Assembly: GCF_016086655.4 (NCBI RefSeq)
Contig: NC_052135.2
Location: 69,847,702 to 69,911,701 of the forward strand
Length of the DNA stretch: 64,000 bases
DNA from: Lepeophtheirus salmonis
Lineage: Eukaryota; Arthropoda; Copepoda; Siphonostomatoida; Caligidae
Direction: 5' to 3'
Below are positions 1 through 12,442 of the stretch, piece after piece; within the stretch, counting starts at the first letter, position 1, and every line of letters starts with the position of its first letter. Made by a program: the position numbers and the translations under genes. The notes under the pieces are model-generated. The model was not told where the DNA came from, did no database searches, and was given only the letters and a program-made list of their open reading frames with translations.

Positions 1-1061
1 CGCCAAATTTTATTTTGTCGATTCCGTTCTGGTAATTTAGATGTCAATGTTGCAAGGTCAGTTGTTGAAAATGTGCATGAAATAAAGCAAATTGTCGAGT
101 CCATCCCACATGTAAGGACTGTTTTTATTGCTATGGGGATGAATATTAATGGGAGGGGGGAGGGATCCATAAAAAATAACGGATTTTCTTTTACTATACC
201 CAATAGTATGTTGTTTTAAAATTTGGAGAATCTAATAAAAACCAAGGAACTCTGAACTAATGAATCAGTAACAAAAAGTGTTCCAACTGTTCCCGGTCTA
301 CCCTACCTAATATAAAACTATATATGGGTATAATCTTCCTGAGCAATATAATCACATTTAAAAGTTCCTTTTAAGTTAATATTGAATAATACATTTACAT
401 ACATCTTTGTATAAGGAGATGCTCTTAATTTAAAGTCAATATTTGTAGACCATCATCACCATATTAGTTTTATAACGTTATAGTATATAAAAACTATTTT
501 TTTAAATTGAAAAACAAATATTTTGGTCTTATTATAACATATTGTATAATTATCTCTTATTGTTGATTGATGTTTCATTTCTCTTAGACCTTACAAACTA
601 TTATGTCATGAGATGTACCTAATTCTCTTCATATTATTCTATTAAAACATTTTTTAATTCAATAACTAATTATAATTTCATATATTTTTATAATTTTTTC
701 TCCATCTTCTATGTACATTTGATGTAGCTGATGATTGTCATATATTTTTAAAGGAAATGCAAATTACAATTACCGAATATTATCAAATATAATTATCGGT
801 TAATTCAATGAGGCATCATCCTTGTTAACAAATATTTATTTGCTTACAAAACTATTTAGAGAAAAAATAATATGATAATTATGTGATTATTAAAAATAGT
901 CAGGTTTCATCAAAGATAGCCCTTAAAGTAAAACATAATAAATTTACAAAAAAAAAAACTATATAAATGAAGTTAATATTTTTATAATTCACAGTATTAT
1001 TCCTAATTCTATGAGTTTTTCACTCTATACTATTTGCCAAGAGTTACTGGAGATATAAAGC
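1..1061. other. AT-rich DNA, no gene seen
   Basis: No supported reading frame or RNA gene was seen. An 18-base segment at 19-36 recurs at 5635-5652 and is listed as a repeat. Confidence 0.6.
19..36. repeat. Short direct repeat shared with 5635-5652
   Basis: The 18 bases CGATTCCGTTCTGGTAAT occur here and again at 5635-5652, and similarity continues for about eight further bases with mismatches. The second copy is followed by a small inverted repeat (TCGACAA ... TTGTCGA, about 5667-5692). This may be the edge of a dispersed repeat family, but two short matches cannot prove it. Confidence 0.35.
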
Positions 1062-1196
1062 ATGATCGATGAAAGGGTTAAGGAAGGCTCCGGAGGGACA
1101 GTGAAGGAGAGGGCCTGGCTTTTCTTGATGTCACCAGGAGCTGACGAAGACATGAAGATGGAGACACTTATTACTGGGTTTCTTTTTAACGTTTAA
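1062..1196 (+). CDS. Possible short coding fragment, unidentified (44 codons)
   Basis: An ATG-to-TAA frame of 44 residues, rich in Glu, Lys and Gly (begins MIDERVKEGSGG), lies in a patch clearly GC-richer than its flanks. Elsewhere in this window such patches mark transposon or gene remnants. I do not recognise the sequence and see no splice sites or partner exons. It could be a coding remnant or chance. Confidence 0.15.
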   Translation: MIDERVKEGSGGTVKERAWLFLMSPGADEDMKMETLITGFLFNV

Positions 1197-4100
1197 ATAA
1201 ATAAATACAACAAATTTCAGTTACATAATTAAATAATAGCAGAATGGATAGAGGAAGAAATGCATGCACTTGACCTACACCGTTAACCTGTCTCACTGAA
1301 GTAACAAATTTGGGAAGAGAAGAGGGGCAGAAAGAAACATGGGATAGAGCTGAAAAAAAATACTATTAAATTCTGAGCCAGTGTTGAAGAAATCAAAGCC
1401 AAGACAATTCTAATTCTCTCTTCTTCAAGAAGTATTATCTTCTGGATTTTTAATTTTATAGTCAAGTCAATGAAGAGAAACTTAGGAGCTATTTTTTGTA
1501 GAGCTTTACGATTTGGATTCGCCGAATAAAATTTATGGAGATCAACATTTAAATCGCTAGTTGGTAGGAAAGGTGTAGAATCCTTTATTTGGTTAATAAC
1601 TTTCTTTTAAAAAAGGAGATAGATGTTTAATTCGCCCCATAGGAATATATTTAACTGAAAATCATTACATATGATGAAATTTGAATTTTGTGCCCATGGG
1701 TATTGTTTGATTTTTTTTTTTGATTTTTGATTTTATTTTCTTTAAAATATAACTCCCTATTTGAACTATTTCCACTAAATCAACAATGACATCTTTTAGG
1801 GAAATAAAAGGGAAAGTTAATATTTTAGTAGGAAGATACCTCTAACTTAATGAGTTAAATACAAATGATGTAAAGATCCGTTCACTTCAAGTGATTCATG
1901 AGTCCATGTCTAGATCGTCTATATTTACCCACTCTGGTATTTATAGAAATAATTTTTTGAATGCCCATGTTTAAGTCATTGAAAATTATGGTAGAAAATA
2001 AATACACAATTTTAGTCTGTAATTTTAGGGTGATTTGAAATATATACAGTTGACCAAATATCTAAAAGCACCAGACATAGCTTTTTGACTATTTATTTTC
2101 TCTTATAGGGGAAATATCTTTATGCGGTTTATTACTTTTTTCAACAGAGGAAGCCGAAGTAAGACAGTTCATAATTGTAAGAACGTACAGATAAGGGTTG
2201 GATTGTTTCTTTGGCCTTTAAACTTTGCCATCATTAGGCTTAGTACTTTTTTTTTTATCTTTGTACTGGCATCAGAAGTATTATTCATTACAGATCTTGT
2301 CATCTCAGTGCAGAATATATTTCCCTGACCATTAGATCAGCCACACAAACTTGAAGAAGCTCAAAAGATGAATAAATTATGGTCAAATTTGCAAACAAAT
2401 CTAATTCATAACCTTTCTCACAGTTACCCTCCCTATTTTTAAAGAGCTCATTTATCCTTATCAGCAGTGACCTGTGATTGCACATATGTATAATGACGCT
2501 CGCCTACAATCTTTTTAGTACTTTTTATGTTCAAAGATCTTCTTTGAGTGCAATATTGAATAATAATAATATGTCCAAAACAAAAACATCTTTGAGATTG
2601 ACGCTTAACGCTTAACTTAATTAATGATTTATTTTAGAGTAATGTTCTAGAATTTCCCATAATTGTTTCAAAAATTCAACAGAGTTTTCCTCATGCATTC
2701 TTTTTAAAGTGTTGACTAATGTGACGGAAAGTTTTCATTTTATTCTGATTTGATGACGATACTTTTCAACTTAAAGGCCAGATGTCATCCACGTTTCATC
2801 CACTTTATCTATCTGATAACATCTTAACTCATTTTATCTATTCCTGACGTCAATAGAATACTTCACTATGAATGCAATTTCCACTTTTTTTTAGGACGTT
2901 TGTGCTTTGCATCAAAACGTCCCAAAGCTGAATGAATTCCAACCTCGGCTATTTAGCACAAAACAGATTTAATCCATAGAATATACATATTTATTAGTAG
3001 AAATAATTTTCCAAAGAGAAGAAAGTATATTTATTTTAGAGTAAAAATCTTTCACTATGTGATCGGTACTGCATCTTTCGGCCTTTATTCTTTTGGAAGA
3101 AAAGAAAAAAAAAATCTAAACCTGTAGGTAATTAGACAATTATTCCCAATGGCATAAATGCTATTTTCATATTAATCGTTTGTTTCCATATACCCGAGGA
3201 TAATGGCACCATCTTCTTTATTTGTAGTTTATTTATTTATTTGTTTCTACGACAAATTAGTATATTTTGAGGATATTGACTTTCTTTTTTAGTTTGTTCC
3301 TACCCCTTTAATTCGACCATTCTTCATTTTCTTAAGTTTAATAAGAACTTCATCAAGAACCTCTAAATCAACGTTCAAAACTTTGCTTATATCATTTAAA
3401 GTATCTATGCATAAGAAAGACTGAGTAAAATAATTTAATTTAAATGATTGCAATTTTTTTACCTAAATTCTTAAGATTCCTGTTTCAGTACGAAAGCAAT
3501 GAAAGTATTAATAGCTACAAACATAATCACGAGATCAATCTGAAATATTTTTACAATGATGTCATTCATTGATATTCAAACCTGTTAGCATTCATTGTCT
3601 GGACGTTATATGTGTCTCAATATATTTGGAACAAATTCCTTATTTAGTATTTAAGTTCTTGAAATTATAAGTAGTAGGATGATCAGTCTAGCCATATCTT
3701 GTAGGTCATTTGCATAGTGTTGAGCTTTAATAAAATGAGGCTAAATCCAGAATTTATTAAAAATTGGTAAATATCAAGTGTTGACATATTGTTATTTGTA
3801 TAAGTTTTATTGCACCACAGATCATTTGTTCTAAGTTTTCTCGAAGTCCTATTTATGTCAATAACATAAAATTATCAGCATCCGTGATTTACTCATTAGT
3901 GAGTACAAAATATAAATTCCAAGAGCTGACCCACTAGAAATTGAAGAGCATGTATAATGTACATCAAAATTACCAAGCTTTAAAGAAGATTCGTTATATT
4001 ATTTAGCAAACTCTAAAAGTTGTCTTACAGTTGAAAACAAAACGTGTTATATAAAGCAGTCCTATATGTTAAAAATAAGATTCAAAGTTTCTTTGATTAA

Positions 4101-7100
4101 ACAAAATACTGTAGATTACTAAAGATTATACTGATTATTTTTTATTGATGGCTTATATGCATATAAGTATTTTTAGCATTTTAATTCATATTTATGAATG
4201 TAAAAGGGCTGGAAAAGTTAGAAAAATGATACAAAATTTAAAAGACGTAATAATAAAAACAGTTCAACTGTTTATCATGTAATAAATATATTTAGTTTTG
4301 ATTGTTTGTTCTTTTACCAAGCTCGCTAACTGATTTATAAAAAGGATGTATTATTACAAAGGGTTAAAATCATTCCTGTTCTTTATATCTGCCCTATAAA
4401 AATGTGCATATTTTAACACTTGAAGGACGAAGTTATCATATTTATTACCATTTTTTCTATATAGAAAAATCGTAATAAAAGTTCAAACTCTAACCTTTCT
4501 GCGAATACTAGAATAATTTTTGCACCCACCGAATTTTACTTATTCAAACATATACTTGAACATATTATAAAAACACATTTTGATGTTTTGCAACAAGATA
4601 ATAATTCTATAGAAACTGTATTTATCAGAACAAAATAATAAAACGTCTTTTTTTTATTGCCTAGCATAGTTTTGAAACTTTTGTTGAGATCATTATCGAT
4701 ACCAGTAGTCTACAAAAAATGGGGTCTACTTTGTATTTACTGTTGGTTATTAAAAAAATACATTTAGAACATCTTTTTAATTTTTGAAATAACTTTGTTC
4801 ACAAATTTATTAATTTGTATATTTTGAAAACACGTGGAATCGTTTTTGATGACAGCAGTCGCTGAAAAAAGATAAGATCCTCGTTCTAGTTTTCAAATGC
4901 TATTTAGATGGTGACATTATCAAAAATATATAATTAACGTATTTAGTTTGACTTAGTCAAACTCCAACTATCTTTAGTGGATTATATTAGTGTGATGCTA
5001 TTGCAAAAAACAAAAACATTCATTCAACCCTCTCTGTATATTTAAATAGAACAATACAATTAACAAATAATATCTTAAACGTAGTACATTTTTTATATTT
5101 GAATGGAAAACAAAAAAATGATTTGAACATTTAAATAACTTTCACTATAAGGCTTCTTTCTTTGAATTTCCTGAAAATATTTATTCTACCTAAAAAAACA
5201 GTATTAGATTACTACATTTTACAAAATTCACTCTATAATATAATTCATTAAATACATATTGAAGAATTACTTTGTTGAACGTTTTAACGATTCATGCTTT
5301 GCAAATCATGCCCAAGAAAGTATTAGGTTAATTAATTTTTTTGGACGTATTTTGATTGATGTCTTTTGTGAGCTAAATCCCATTATTGATACATTACATA
5401 AAAGAGATTAAAGTATGCTTTAAAGTTAAACGTACAGATAAAAAAATGCATTGGGAGTTCTGTGCTTGGTGAAACCAGTTTTGTGTTGGAGCGTTTTAAA
5501 ATGGAACTTTAAAAGAAAAAAATCTTTAGTATCATTACAGCCAAGTTAAAAAGGCAGAGCAGGCTACCGGGAAAAATTGTGTTGTTTATAGATTCAATAC
5601 AGTATCAAGTACAATAGCAAAGTTGTAGTTCAAACGATTCCGTTCTGGTAATATGGATATAAAAATTCGACAAAATAATATAAATTGTCGATTTGGACCG
5701 GCATGTCAGCAGCCCCTATTCTATTGGCCAAGAACTGAAAAATAGCTAGAAAACCGTTTAAAGCCATCTAAATCCGATAATCCTAACTATTTTGATTTTA
5801 TCGTCAAAATAAAGTGAAAAAACACTCATAGCTTTTTAGAGCTGGGAATAGTTATAAAAATGGAAACTGGGAAAAGTTGGTAATATAACCTTAATTATTT
5901 GAAGAAATCCATAAATTTCACACTATTTATTATATACTACCGGAATTCCAATATCACTCAGGTTCCCAAAATTTCCCACAGTTTGTTCGTAGGAAATGAG
6001 ATAACTTTAAATATAATTTATATAAATATGAAATTTATAGAAACAAGTCAATATTGAGAGTCTAAACTAATAGTTTTCCTCAGTGGGAGAATGAGCCCAT
6101 AATTTTAGGGTATTTGGAATAAATATAAGCTTAATATACAATTTCCTTAATTTTGGAGATTCCACACGCTATCTTTAGCCTATCTTAGCACAGTGAAGAC
6201 GTCAGGACAAACTAGTCCATATGGTTGATTTTCACATTAAAGTGACAAAGGATCAAGTATTCCACCATCGTTATCATGGGGAAATCCGTTAGTAGATCTA
6301 GATAAAGGATCATTTCTACTTCTCAGATCCACCTAAAATTTATTGGTACATAGAGAGAAGGTTGCCAACCTTGTATCTTAGCACCTTTTGGGAATATTAA
6401 TAAAGAAAATTGTTCTTTAAAATAACTCTTGGATCAATATTTTTCATTCCCGAGCAGAGTGTCTACGTATAGTCTTTCTTTAACAATATCCAATGGAATT
6501 ACCCCAAAACAGCATGTTAACATAGCTCTTCCGATGTTTTTATTCTTAAAATTACGTTATGTCCCTTTAATTCCTTACATAGGTACATAAATATGATATA
6601 CTTATCAGTAAATAAATTGAACACTTCTTACTGAGTTAACTTATATCATTTGACAAAATAATATTTAACTTTTTAGACAGTAGAAGATTAGATAAATTAT
6701 AATCTAAAATGGCCTGCTCAATACAGAATAAAATGTATACCACTCTTCGTTCATTTCTCATTTTCATATTCATCGTTTGCGTGGATAAATAGCCAGAAAG
6801 CATCAAAATTCCAATTTTTAATAAATCATGAACTAATAGCGTATATGATTAATTATGAATTTCCATCAAAGATGGAAAAGAAATATGATGCATACAAGAT
6901 AGTATAAGGATTGATGAACAAACCCCAGGAAATTAATGAAAAGTTAATTAAGTCAAAATAAAAATAATTATCACTTTTATATATATTTGATGTTATTAAC
7001 ACTAGGATATCCGAGGCGGATTAATGATGATGTTACTGCCTCATAAATTTATCACGTCATTTTGACAAGAGTGTTCAATGGGTCGTCTTTTGCATCAGAT

Positions 7101-7958
7101 GCATCCTTTAAATTTAAGAGATCCGGCAGGACTCATAATTCTTATAAGGCTTTTTTTGTTTTTTTATATATATAATCATATGGTTTTATAGAAAGGCCTT
7201 GTGAGAAAGAGTTAAATTAATGAAAATCAACAGCAACGCAAAGCTCAAAGAACCTTTTTATTTAAATTTGAAAAGATTTGCAGCTTGATGTGATAATTTA
7301 TAAATGTGTATTAATAACCAAAGTGGAATCTAAAGGAGTGATGGGAATTAAATGCTATCATCCTTCTTACTATCAAAGGGGAAACTGTATTAATTAAAAA
7401 AAAAAAGTGTTTTATATTTCTCATGGAAAATTTTTTCTATTGGCCAGTCCTTGCAATATTAGTCTGGGGATTTTTTGTTTACATCAAATTAATACTTTCT
7501 ATTATATATACATAGTTTTTAGGTATGAACAAAAATTGAGTTATAGTTTCTGACCAATTCCCTATGGAACACAATTCAAATGTAGTTTTTCTTTAGTTCT
7601 GATACAGATAAAACGTTATCATCGCTTAAAAAAATAATTTCAGACACACGATCAAGATTATTCGTGGTTTTCTTGATTCATCCTTTAGCACAAGAAAGTT
7701 TTGATGTTATTGTGCTGTTTAGCATAATTATATAATCATTTTGAAGATTTCATAACTGAAATGAATCTTCCTTCAACAATTGATATTTTGAAAGTTTGTC
7801 CAAGAATACTGTGTTTAAAAAAATTAATGAGATCTTTTAAAAATACAGTTTTCAATTTTGTTGATTAAATCTAAAATTTCGATTATTTTGAATAGCTTTG
7901 ATTCTGAGCCTTTGATTGATTTACATGTTGTAAAAACGAAAATGTGGTCCCATAGATC
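1197..7958. other. Long AT-rich stretch, no gene seen
   Basis: Nearly 6.8 kb without a recognisable coding region, RNA gene or mobile element. Reading frames here are short and biased to Phe, Ile, Lys and Asn, as expected by chance in AT-rich DNA. Apart from the short repeat at 5635-5652, nothing stands out. Confidence 0.55.
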
Positions 7959-7959
7959 A

Positions 7960-8355
7960 CAAATACCCTGAAGATGTCCAACAAGGCCACGTATGTATTT
8001 CTGCAGGACGGAGCTCCGGTCCATACTGCTAATATTTTACAAGAGTGGATCGGTAGGAATATGAACTTCTGGTTCAAAAACCTTTCGCCCCTCAGAGCCA
8101 AGATCTGAATCCACTGGATTACTCTATTTGGTGGCAAATTGTGATGAAGGCCTACGAAGTCCGCCACCCGAATATTGCCCTGAATACCTCTGTTAACCAG
8201 CAGTGGAGGATCATGAAAAGGGATTATATTTCCAATGTGTGCAAGGGGTTCTGGAGGCCATTGGAGGCTGATGGTGGCCAAATTCATAATTAATGTGCAC
8301 TGTTATAGTGAAAAATATTATAAAATAAATTATGACTATTTAAATGACTACTCAG
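7960..8355 (+). pseudogene. Tc1/mariner-type transposase, C-terminal part (decayed)
   Basis: The + strand encodes the second catalytic block of an IS630/Tc1/mariner transposase (VFLQDGAPVHTANILQ, from about 7990) and then, in another frame, the third block of the DLNPLDYSIW type near 8105-8135. The frame is broken between them and there are further stops. The 3' end, including the noncoding tail after about 8285 (CACTGTTATAGTGAAAAATA), closely matches the element at 24630-25345, so both copies belong to one family. The N-terminal DNA-binding domain and first catalytic block are absent. It cannot encode an active enzyme. Confidence 0.8.
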
Positions 8356-9095
8356 ATGCGGGTCTCAGCCCTTTTTCTGCACCAGATACATATTTATTCA
8401 GTCTGAAAATCTTCGTCTTTGAAATAAAGGGAACCTAAGCTTCTTACAATAATCAACTAATTTTTTCCTGAAAAATGTTACTATTAATTGTGAGGTTTTT
8501 ACAATTTATTTAAAAAACATATCATTAAGATATAATATTTAAAACAATTTCAAAAACAAGTTTTCTCCAAATAAAAAGTTTATTTATAAAGTTTAATATA
8601 ATTGATTATTGTTGTTATATCTAAAAAAATAAATAAATTGTTTTTTCAATTAAATTTACTTTTTTAAATCAAATTCTACTCTATATTGGAGTATAATTAT
8701 ATCACAAAATAAGAAAAGTATCAAAAAAAACTTACAAAGTATGTCATTTCAAGGTATAACAAATTTCAATTCTTCTGAAAGCTCAACATTTTTGCTAGGA
8801 AATTGATGGAAAATAGCTTTTTTATGTTTTTCTATATATTTTCAGTTTACAATATAGAAAAAATTGTAAGAAAAAACTGATTATTTTTATTTATTTATGT
8901 CGGCAAACTGTGATAAACAAAGCCGATAAAGGTCTATTTGTATTTAATGCTTATAAAATATATAAATTATCATTCTTAATAAAAGTGAAGAATTTAAAAT
9001 TCAATTTTGATTTCTTTTTTTTTAAATAATGTGACAGTGTAAAAGAAGAAAAAACTCAACATAATAAAGTAAACCCCAACTGTAAATAATATATT
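8356..9095. other. AT-rich spacer, no gene seen
   Basis: AT-rich DNA between two transposon remnants; no supported reading frame. The bases just before 9096 hold the left junction of the next element, where the expected TA appears as TT. Confidence 0.5.
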
Positions 9096-10383
9096 CGGGG
9101 TCTCCACAATAAATTGGAACTATCTCAAAATTCAACCTGCTTGATAAAAACGGAATTTGGAGTGTACTTGTTAATATGAAAAAGTTAGACATGATATTAA
9201 ACAATAAATTTATTCAACATGTCCTCCCTCAGCAGCCACCATCTTCTCCATCCTGCCCCTAAAGGATTTGCATGCCCTGATGACTTCCGCAGAATCGACA
9301 GCATTCCACTCCCTCGTAATGGAGCCCTTCAGGGCTGCGATGCTCTTGTGGCTGACCTTGCACACCTCCCTCTCCAACTTCCCCTACCAGTAGTAATCAC
9401 ACGGATTGAGGTCGGGTGAGTTGGAGGGACAGGTGTTGCGATCCCAGAAAGTGATGTCGAAGAGTTGAATCAAAAAAAGTTGAAGAGGTTAATGGTCCTC
9501 ATGGCGATGTGTGCGGGCGCTGAGTCTTGTTGGAATATGAACTCCCTCCCAGCGGCTGTATCCTTCATCCGCGGGATGACGAACTCCTCCATGACTTTGC
9601 AGTACCTTATCGGGTTAACCCTTTCCTGGGTTGAAGAAGAAAGGAGGCATCACCTCACCGGTGCTGCAGATGACACCCAGGGTCATCACAGAGGCCGGGA
9701 ACTTTGTGGTAAAGATCGCAGGGACCTCTTCTCTCTCCTTGGCAAGCCACCTGTCATTCTGGACGTTGTAGGTTCTGTCGACAGTCCAGTTCTTCTCGTT
9801 GGCGAAGAAGATGATTCTTCCTCTATGGCTCTTCAGGTCATTGAGGAGACGCTTACTGTTGGTGAGCCTGGTGGCCTTCATGGATGCCGTGAGGATGTGT
9901 TGTTTGGCCATTCGGTATAACCAGTATCCAAGGTCCTCATTCACAGCCTTGGAGACCAGCTGCTTACTCACTCCAAGGTTCTTGGCCAATCTGGACAAGG
10001 AAGTCCCCGGCGAAGCCTTGATAGAATTCTGGAGGCCTTCTAGGAAGCGGGGAGTGCGGATTCGGTCATTTCTCATGTTGTGGGCCTTGTGGCAGACCTT
10101 CCCCTCAACCTCCCAGGCATTGAAGACCCGGTACACCGTGGTCTTGGGGTAGTTAAGAAGCTTCTAGATAGCAGAGGGATTTTGTCCCGCGTGAGACAAT
10201 TCGAGGATGGCGTCTCTCCTTGCTTATTCCATCATGCCTATTGTTTATTGTCAAAACAATTGTGGTGGAAGTTATAGTGTATTGTTCACGCAACCTTTTA
10301 TATTAGTATGATTTAACCCCAAATATCGACATTATGGATCTGGATGAAGTTTAAAGAAGTTCTAATTTATCGTGGACACCCCA
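9096..10383 (-). mobile_element. Mariner-type DNA transposon, full length but inactive
   Basis: A 1288-bp element bounded by imperfect terminal inverted repeats. The left end reads CGGGGTCTCCACAATAAATT and the complement of the right end begins TGGGGTGTCCACGATAAATT. The right end abuts TA (10384-10385), the mariner target; at the left the dinucleotide is TT, probably mutated. One degenerate transposase gene fills the interior on the minus strand. The same family recurs at 44295-47022, whose termini (CAGGGTGTCCACG... and ...CGTGGGCACCCTG) are better preserved and flanked by TA on both sides. The right boundary is directly followed by an LTR retrotransposon. Confidence 0.85.
9210..10232 (-). 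pseudogene. Mariner-type transposase pseudogene
   Basis: The transposase gene of the surrounding element. The ATG at 10232 to the stop at 9210 spans 1023 bp, near the usual 340 codons. Stops follow the start almost at once (codon 3, then about codon 23). Downstream a long frame (to 9615) carries a helix-turn-helix region (LAKNLGVSKQLVSKAV) and the first catalytic block, which reads FFANEKNWTVDR where SDEK is usual, so the first catalytic Asp is Asn. The second block (FQQDSAPAHIA, about 9520) and third block (SPDLNPCDYYW, about 9410) lie in other frames. The C-terminus (MEKMVAAEGGHVE) is typical. Frameshifts, stops and the D-to-N change make it non-functional. Confidence 0.85.
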
Positions 10384-10387
10384 TATA

Positions 10388-10515
10388 TGTTAAGATTTAA
10401 TTATCTTTTTTTTAACTGAGGAAAAAATGGCATTCCTTTTACGGAAATAAAAGGAAAAGAATACAAGGTACTACGATGAATAATTAATATCATCTAATCA
10501 AGTCGAACGCCTACA
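10388..10515 (-). repeat. 3' LTR of the Gypsy element
   Basis: 128 bp, similar over its whole length to 12443-12584. On the minus strand it begins TGTAGG and ends TTAACA, the usual TG...CA termini. The two LTRs have diverged by substitutions and small indels, so the insertion is old. Confidence 0.85.
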
Positions 10516-10526
10516 CTACTCCCCTT
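10516..10526 (-). promoter_or_regulatory. Polypurine tract next to the 3' LTR
   Basis: On the minus strand AAGGGGAGTAG lies immediately before the 3' LTR, where the primer for plus-strand DNA synthesis is expected. Confidence 0.7.
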
Positions 10527-10640
10527 AGACGACAAAGGGAGTAAAGAGATCGTCTAGTTAGTACTACACAAAAAACTGCATCATAAAAACATTGATAAAT
10601 AAATAAATAGATCATTCTCCAGTTGTAAATCTTGTGTATC

Positions 10641-11380
10641 TTATAGTAGGATACAATGAACGATACTTGGAACTTCAAATGCAGGTCGAAGTCTATCCAT
10701 CGATACATTGTCAGGTCTTAGTCAAAAGTCCAATTTATAGTAACGATTGTGCCTCTCAATCACCTTAAACGGGCACAAGAAAGTTGGAAAAGGAGACTCT
10801 TTTATGGGTTTATTTTTAACCAAAACGAATCCGGGTTTTTTAATTGATTGTTAATGGCTCAGGTCTCAAGGGAACTTTTATTATTTTCTCCATTGTTTTA
10901 AAGAAACTTTCGACGTCGATGTTACCAGAAGTAAAGTTGGACGCATTATAAAAATTAAAGGCCATGGACCCTGAGCAACCTGTGAGTAATTGAAAAGATG
11001 ACTATTTAGAACCAGTCTTTTGGTACTGAGTTCCTGAATCCCCATAAAACTACAGGTAGTCCATTTATCCAGTCTTCTTTTTCTTCCAGCATTCGTGCTA
11101 CTAGCCCGATCTTAAATGATCTGTGGAAACGTTTAATAAGTCTATTGGACTCTGGATGATACGAGGATGTGTTCTTGCTTGCAATCCCAAGTGTCCTACA
11201 AATACCTATCCACAATGAACTTGTGAACTCTGTTCCTTGGTCGGACACAATGGTTTCTAGAACTTCAAACTTCGAAATCCAACCAATTCAAAAAATTATT
11301 TACTATTGTCTTGGAGGTTGTTATAGTTGGAATAGGTATCACTTCTGTCCACTTTGTGAAACGACCTATAAAAAATCTGC
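10641..11380 (-). pseudogene. Gypsy integrase remnant
   Basis: The minus strand encodes the integrase core in pieces. The first block (GRFTKWTEVIPIP, about 11365) has Gly where the first catalytic Asp is expected. The second block (SDQGTEFTSSLW) heads a clean 80-codon frame at 11006-11248 that includes YHPESN...IKRFHRS, the third catalytic region, where NG.IERF is usual, so the catalytic Glu appears as Lys. The C-terminal end, after another frameshift, has SMDRLRPAFEVPS (about 10690), a motif typical of Gypsy pol C-termini, ending at TAA 10641. Two of three catalytic acids look replaced. Confidence 0.85.
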
Positions 11381-11665
11381 ACCCAAAATTTAACTACCAT
11401 TTTGTACGGTAATAAATTTCCACTGGAAATCTTATAGATTTTCTAGATTGACAGTCCAAGTTGTTGTACCAATAACATCAACGAGTGCACTTCCTTATCC
11501 AATGATAGGGGAGAGCTTTTCTCGAACAAGACTTTTACATTTTTTAAATGGAATAACAGACACTTGCGCTCCTGTATCTACCGGAAAGTTTATCAAATTT
11601 GAATTGTCTGTGATGAAAAAGAAGTTTAATGATTTATTTCCAACATCGGTCCCATGCAACCGAGG
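11381..11665 (-). pseudogene. Gypsy aspartic protease remnant
   Basis: In one minus-strand frame the active-site block FPVDTGAQVSVIPF (about 11590) is followed after about 65 codons by ILGADFL, the usual end of a Gypsy protease domain. Stops interrupt it. After ILGADFL the sequence passes straight into integrase, so the whole RT/RNase H segment that should follow is gone. Confidence 0.85.
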
Positions 11666-11700
11666 GAAATTTAGTTATTTGAAACAAGTACATAAAAATG

Positions 11701-12394
11701 TCAACTAGCTCCTGAATAGGTAGTTGCGTTCATTCCAAATTTTGAATGACAATAGCAAATGTCTTTTTTCTCCTTAGAATAGATAAATTTGGACGTGTTA
11801 TGAAGAGGTGTTTTGAAAATATGATTGATAGAAGGCAAAGCGGACGAGTCTTCAACAGTAAAAATATGTGAATTGCTAAGTTCTTTGGCTGCAAAACACA
11901 TTTGCTTCAACCATTCAATTGATTTGGACTGTGCTCTCAAGTACCCTTGCTGATGAGGGTCTCCCTTAGTAAATGATGACGCAAATCATGGATGTATTCT
12001 TTGTCAAGGAGACGCTCAACTTCATCTATAACTTTCCCAGGGGGAAATCCCGAAAGTTGCAAAGCATATCAGAATTTTTTTAAGCTTTATTTGAAGGTGA
12101 GAGACCATATTTCTGTAAAATAGCCTTTTTTGCACCATTATACATGATACCTTCTTTTTAAATAAAGATAGACCTAAAAACTTCACCTGGTAATGCTGAA
12201 GCCATTAAACAATATTTGGTCTGATCTTCATTGATCTTCCTCACCAAAAACTCCAGCTCAATTCTTCGAAACCATTTTTCCGGATCCATCACCGAGAATT
12301 TTGGAAGACGTAGTTCTGTTACGGCATAATTAAAGTTGCTGACCTCTTTCGCTCTCTTCGATCTGCAGGACATTGTCTGCATGGTCTTGACCAT
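11701..12394 (-). pseudogene. Gypsy gag remnant
   Basis: The frame from 12394 begins near ELRLPKFSVMDPEKWFRRIE, a capsid N-terminal pattern (LP.F...DPE.WF) of arthropod Gypsy gag. Similarity continues through frameshifts (AKKAILQKYGLS; LLDKEYIHDLRHHLL) to the frame at 11701-11940, which ends with CYCHSKFGMNAT, a decayed form of the zinc-knuckle-like C.YH..FG..A..C motif. The gene starts near the primer-binding site, as expected. Several stops and frameshifts make it non-functional. Confidence 0.8.
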
Positions 12395-12422
12395 CAGAAT
12401 GAGATTTTTTTAGAAAGCATGG

Positions 12423-12442
12423 TATCACGTCAGGGTCACCAA
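12423..12442 (-). promoter_or_regulatory. Primer-binding site next to the 5' LTR
   Basis: Directly after the 5' LTR on the minus strand is TTGGTGACCCTGACGTGATA. A TGG start within one base of the LTR is expected for pairing with a tRNA 3' CCA. The tRNA type was not determined. Confidence 0.65.

Noticed and set aside
9219..10277. Several long + strand frames (to 151 codons) over the mariner at 9.1-10.4 kb
   Set aside because: They are antisense shadows of the minus-strand transposase, whose motifs and terminal repeats fix the orientation.
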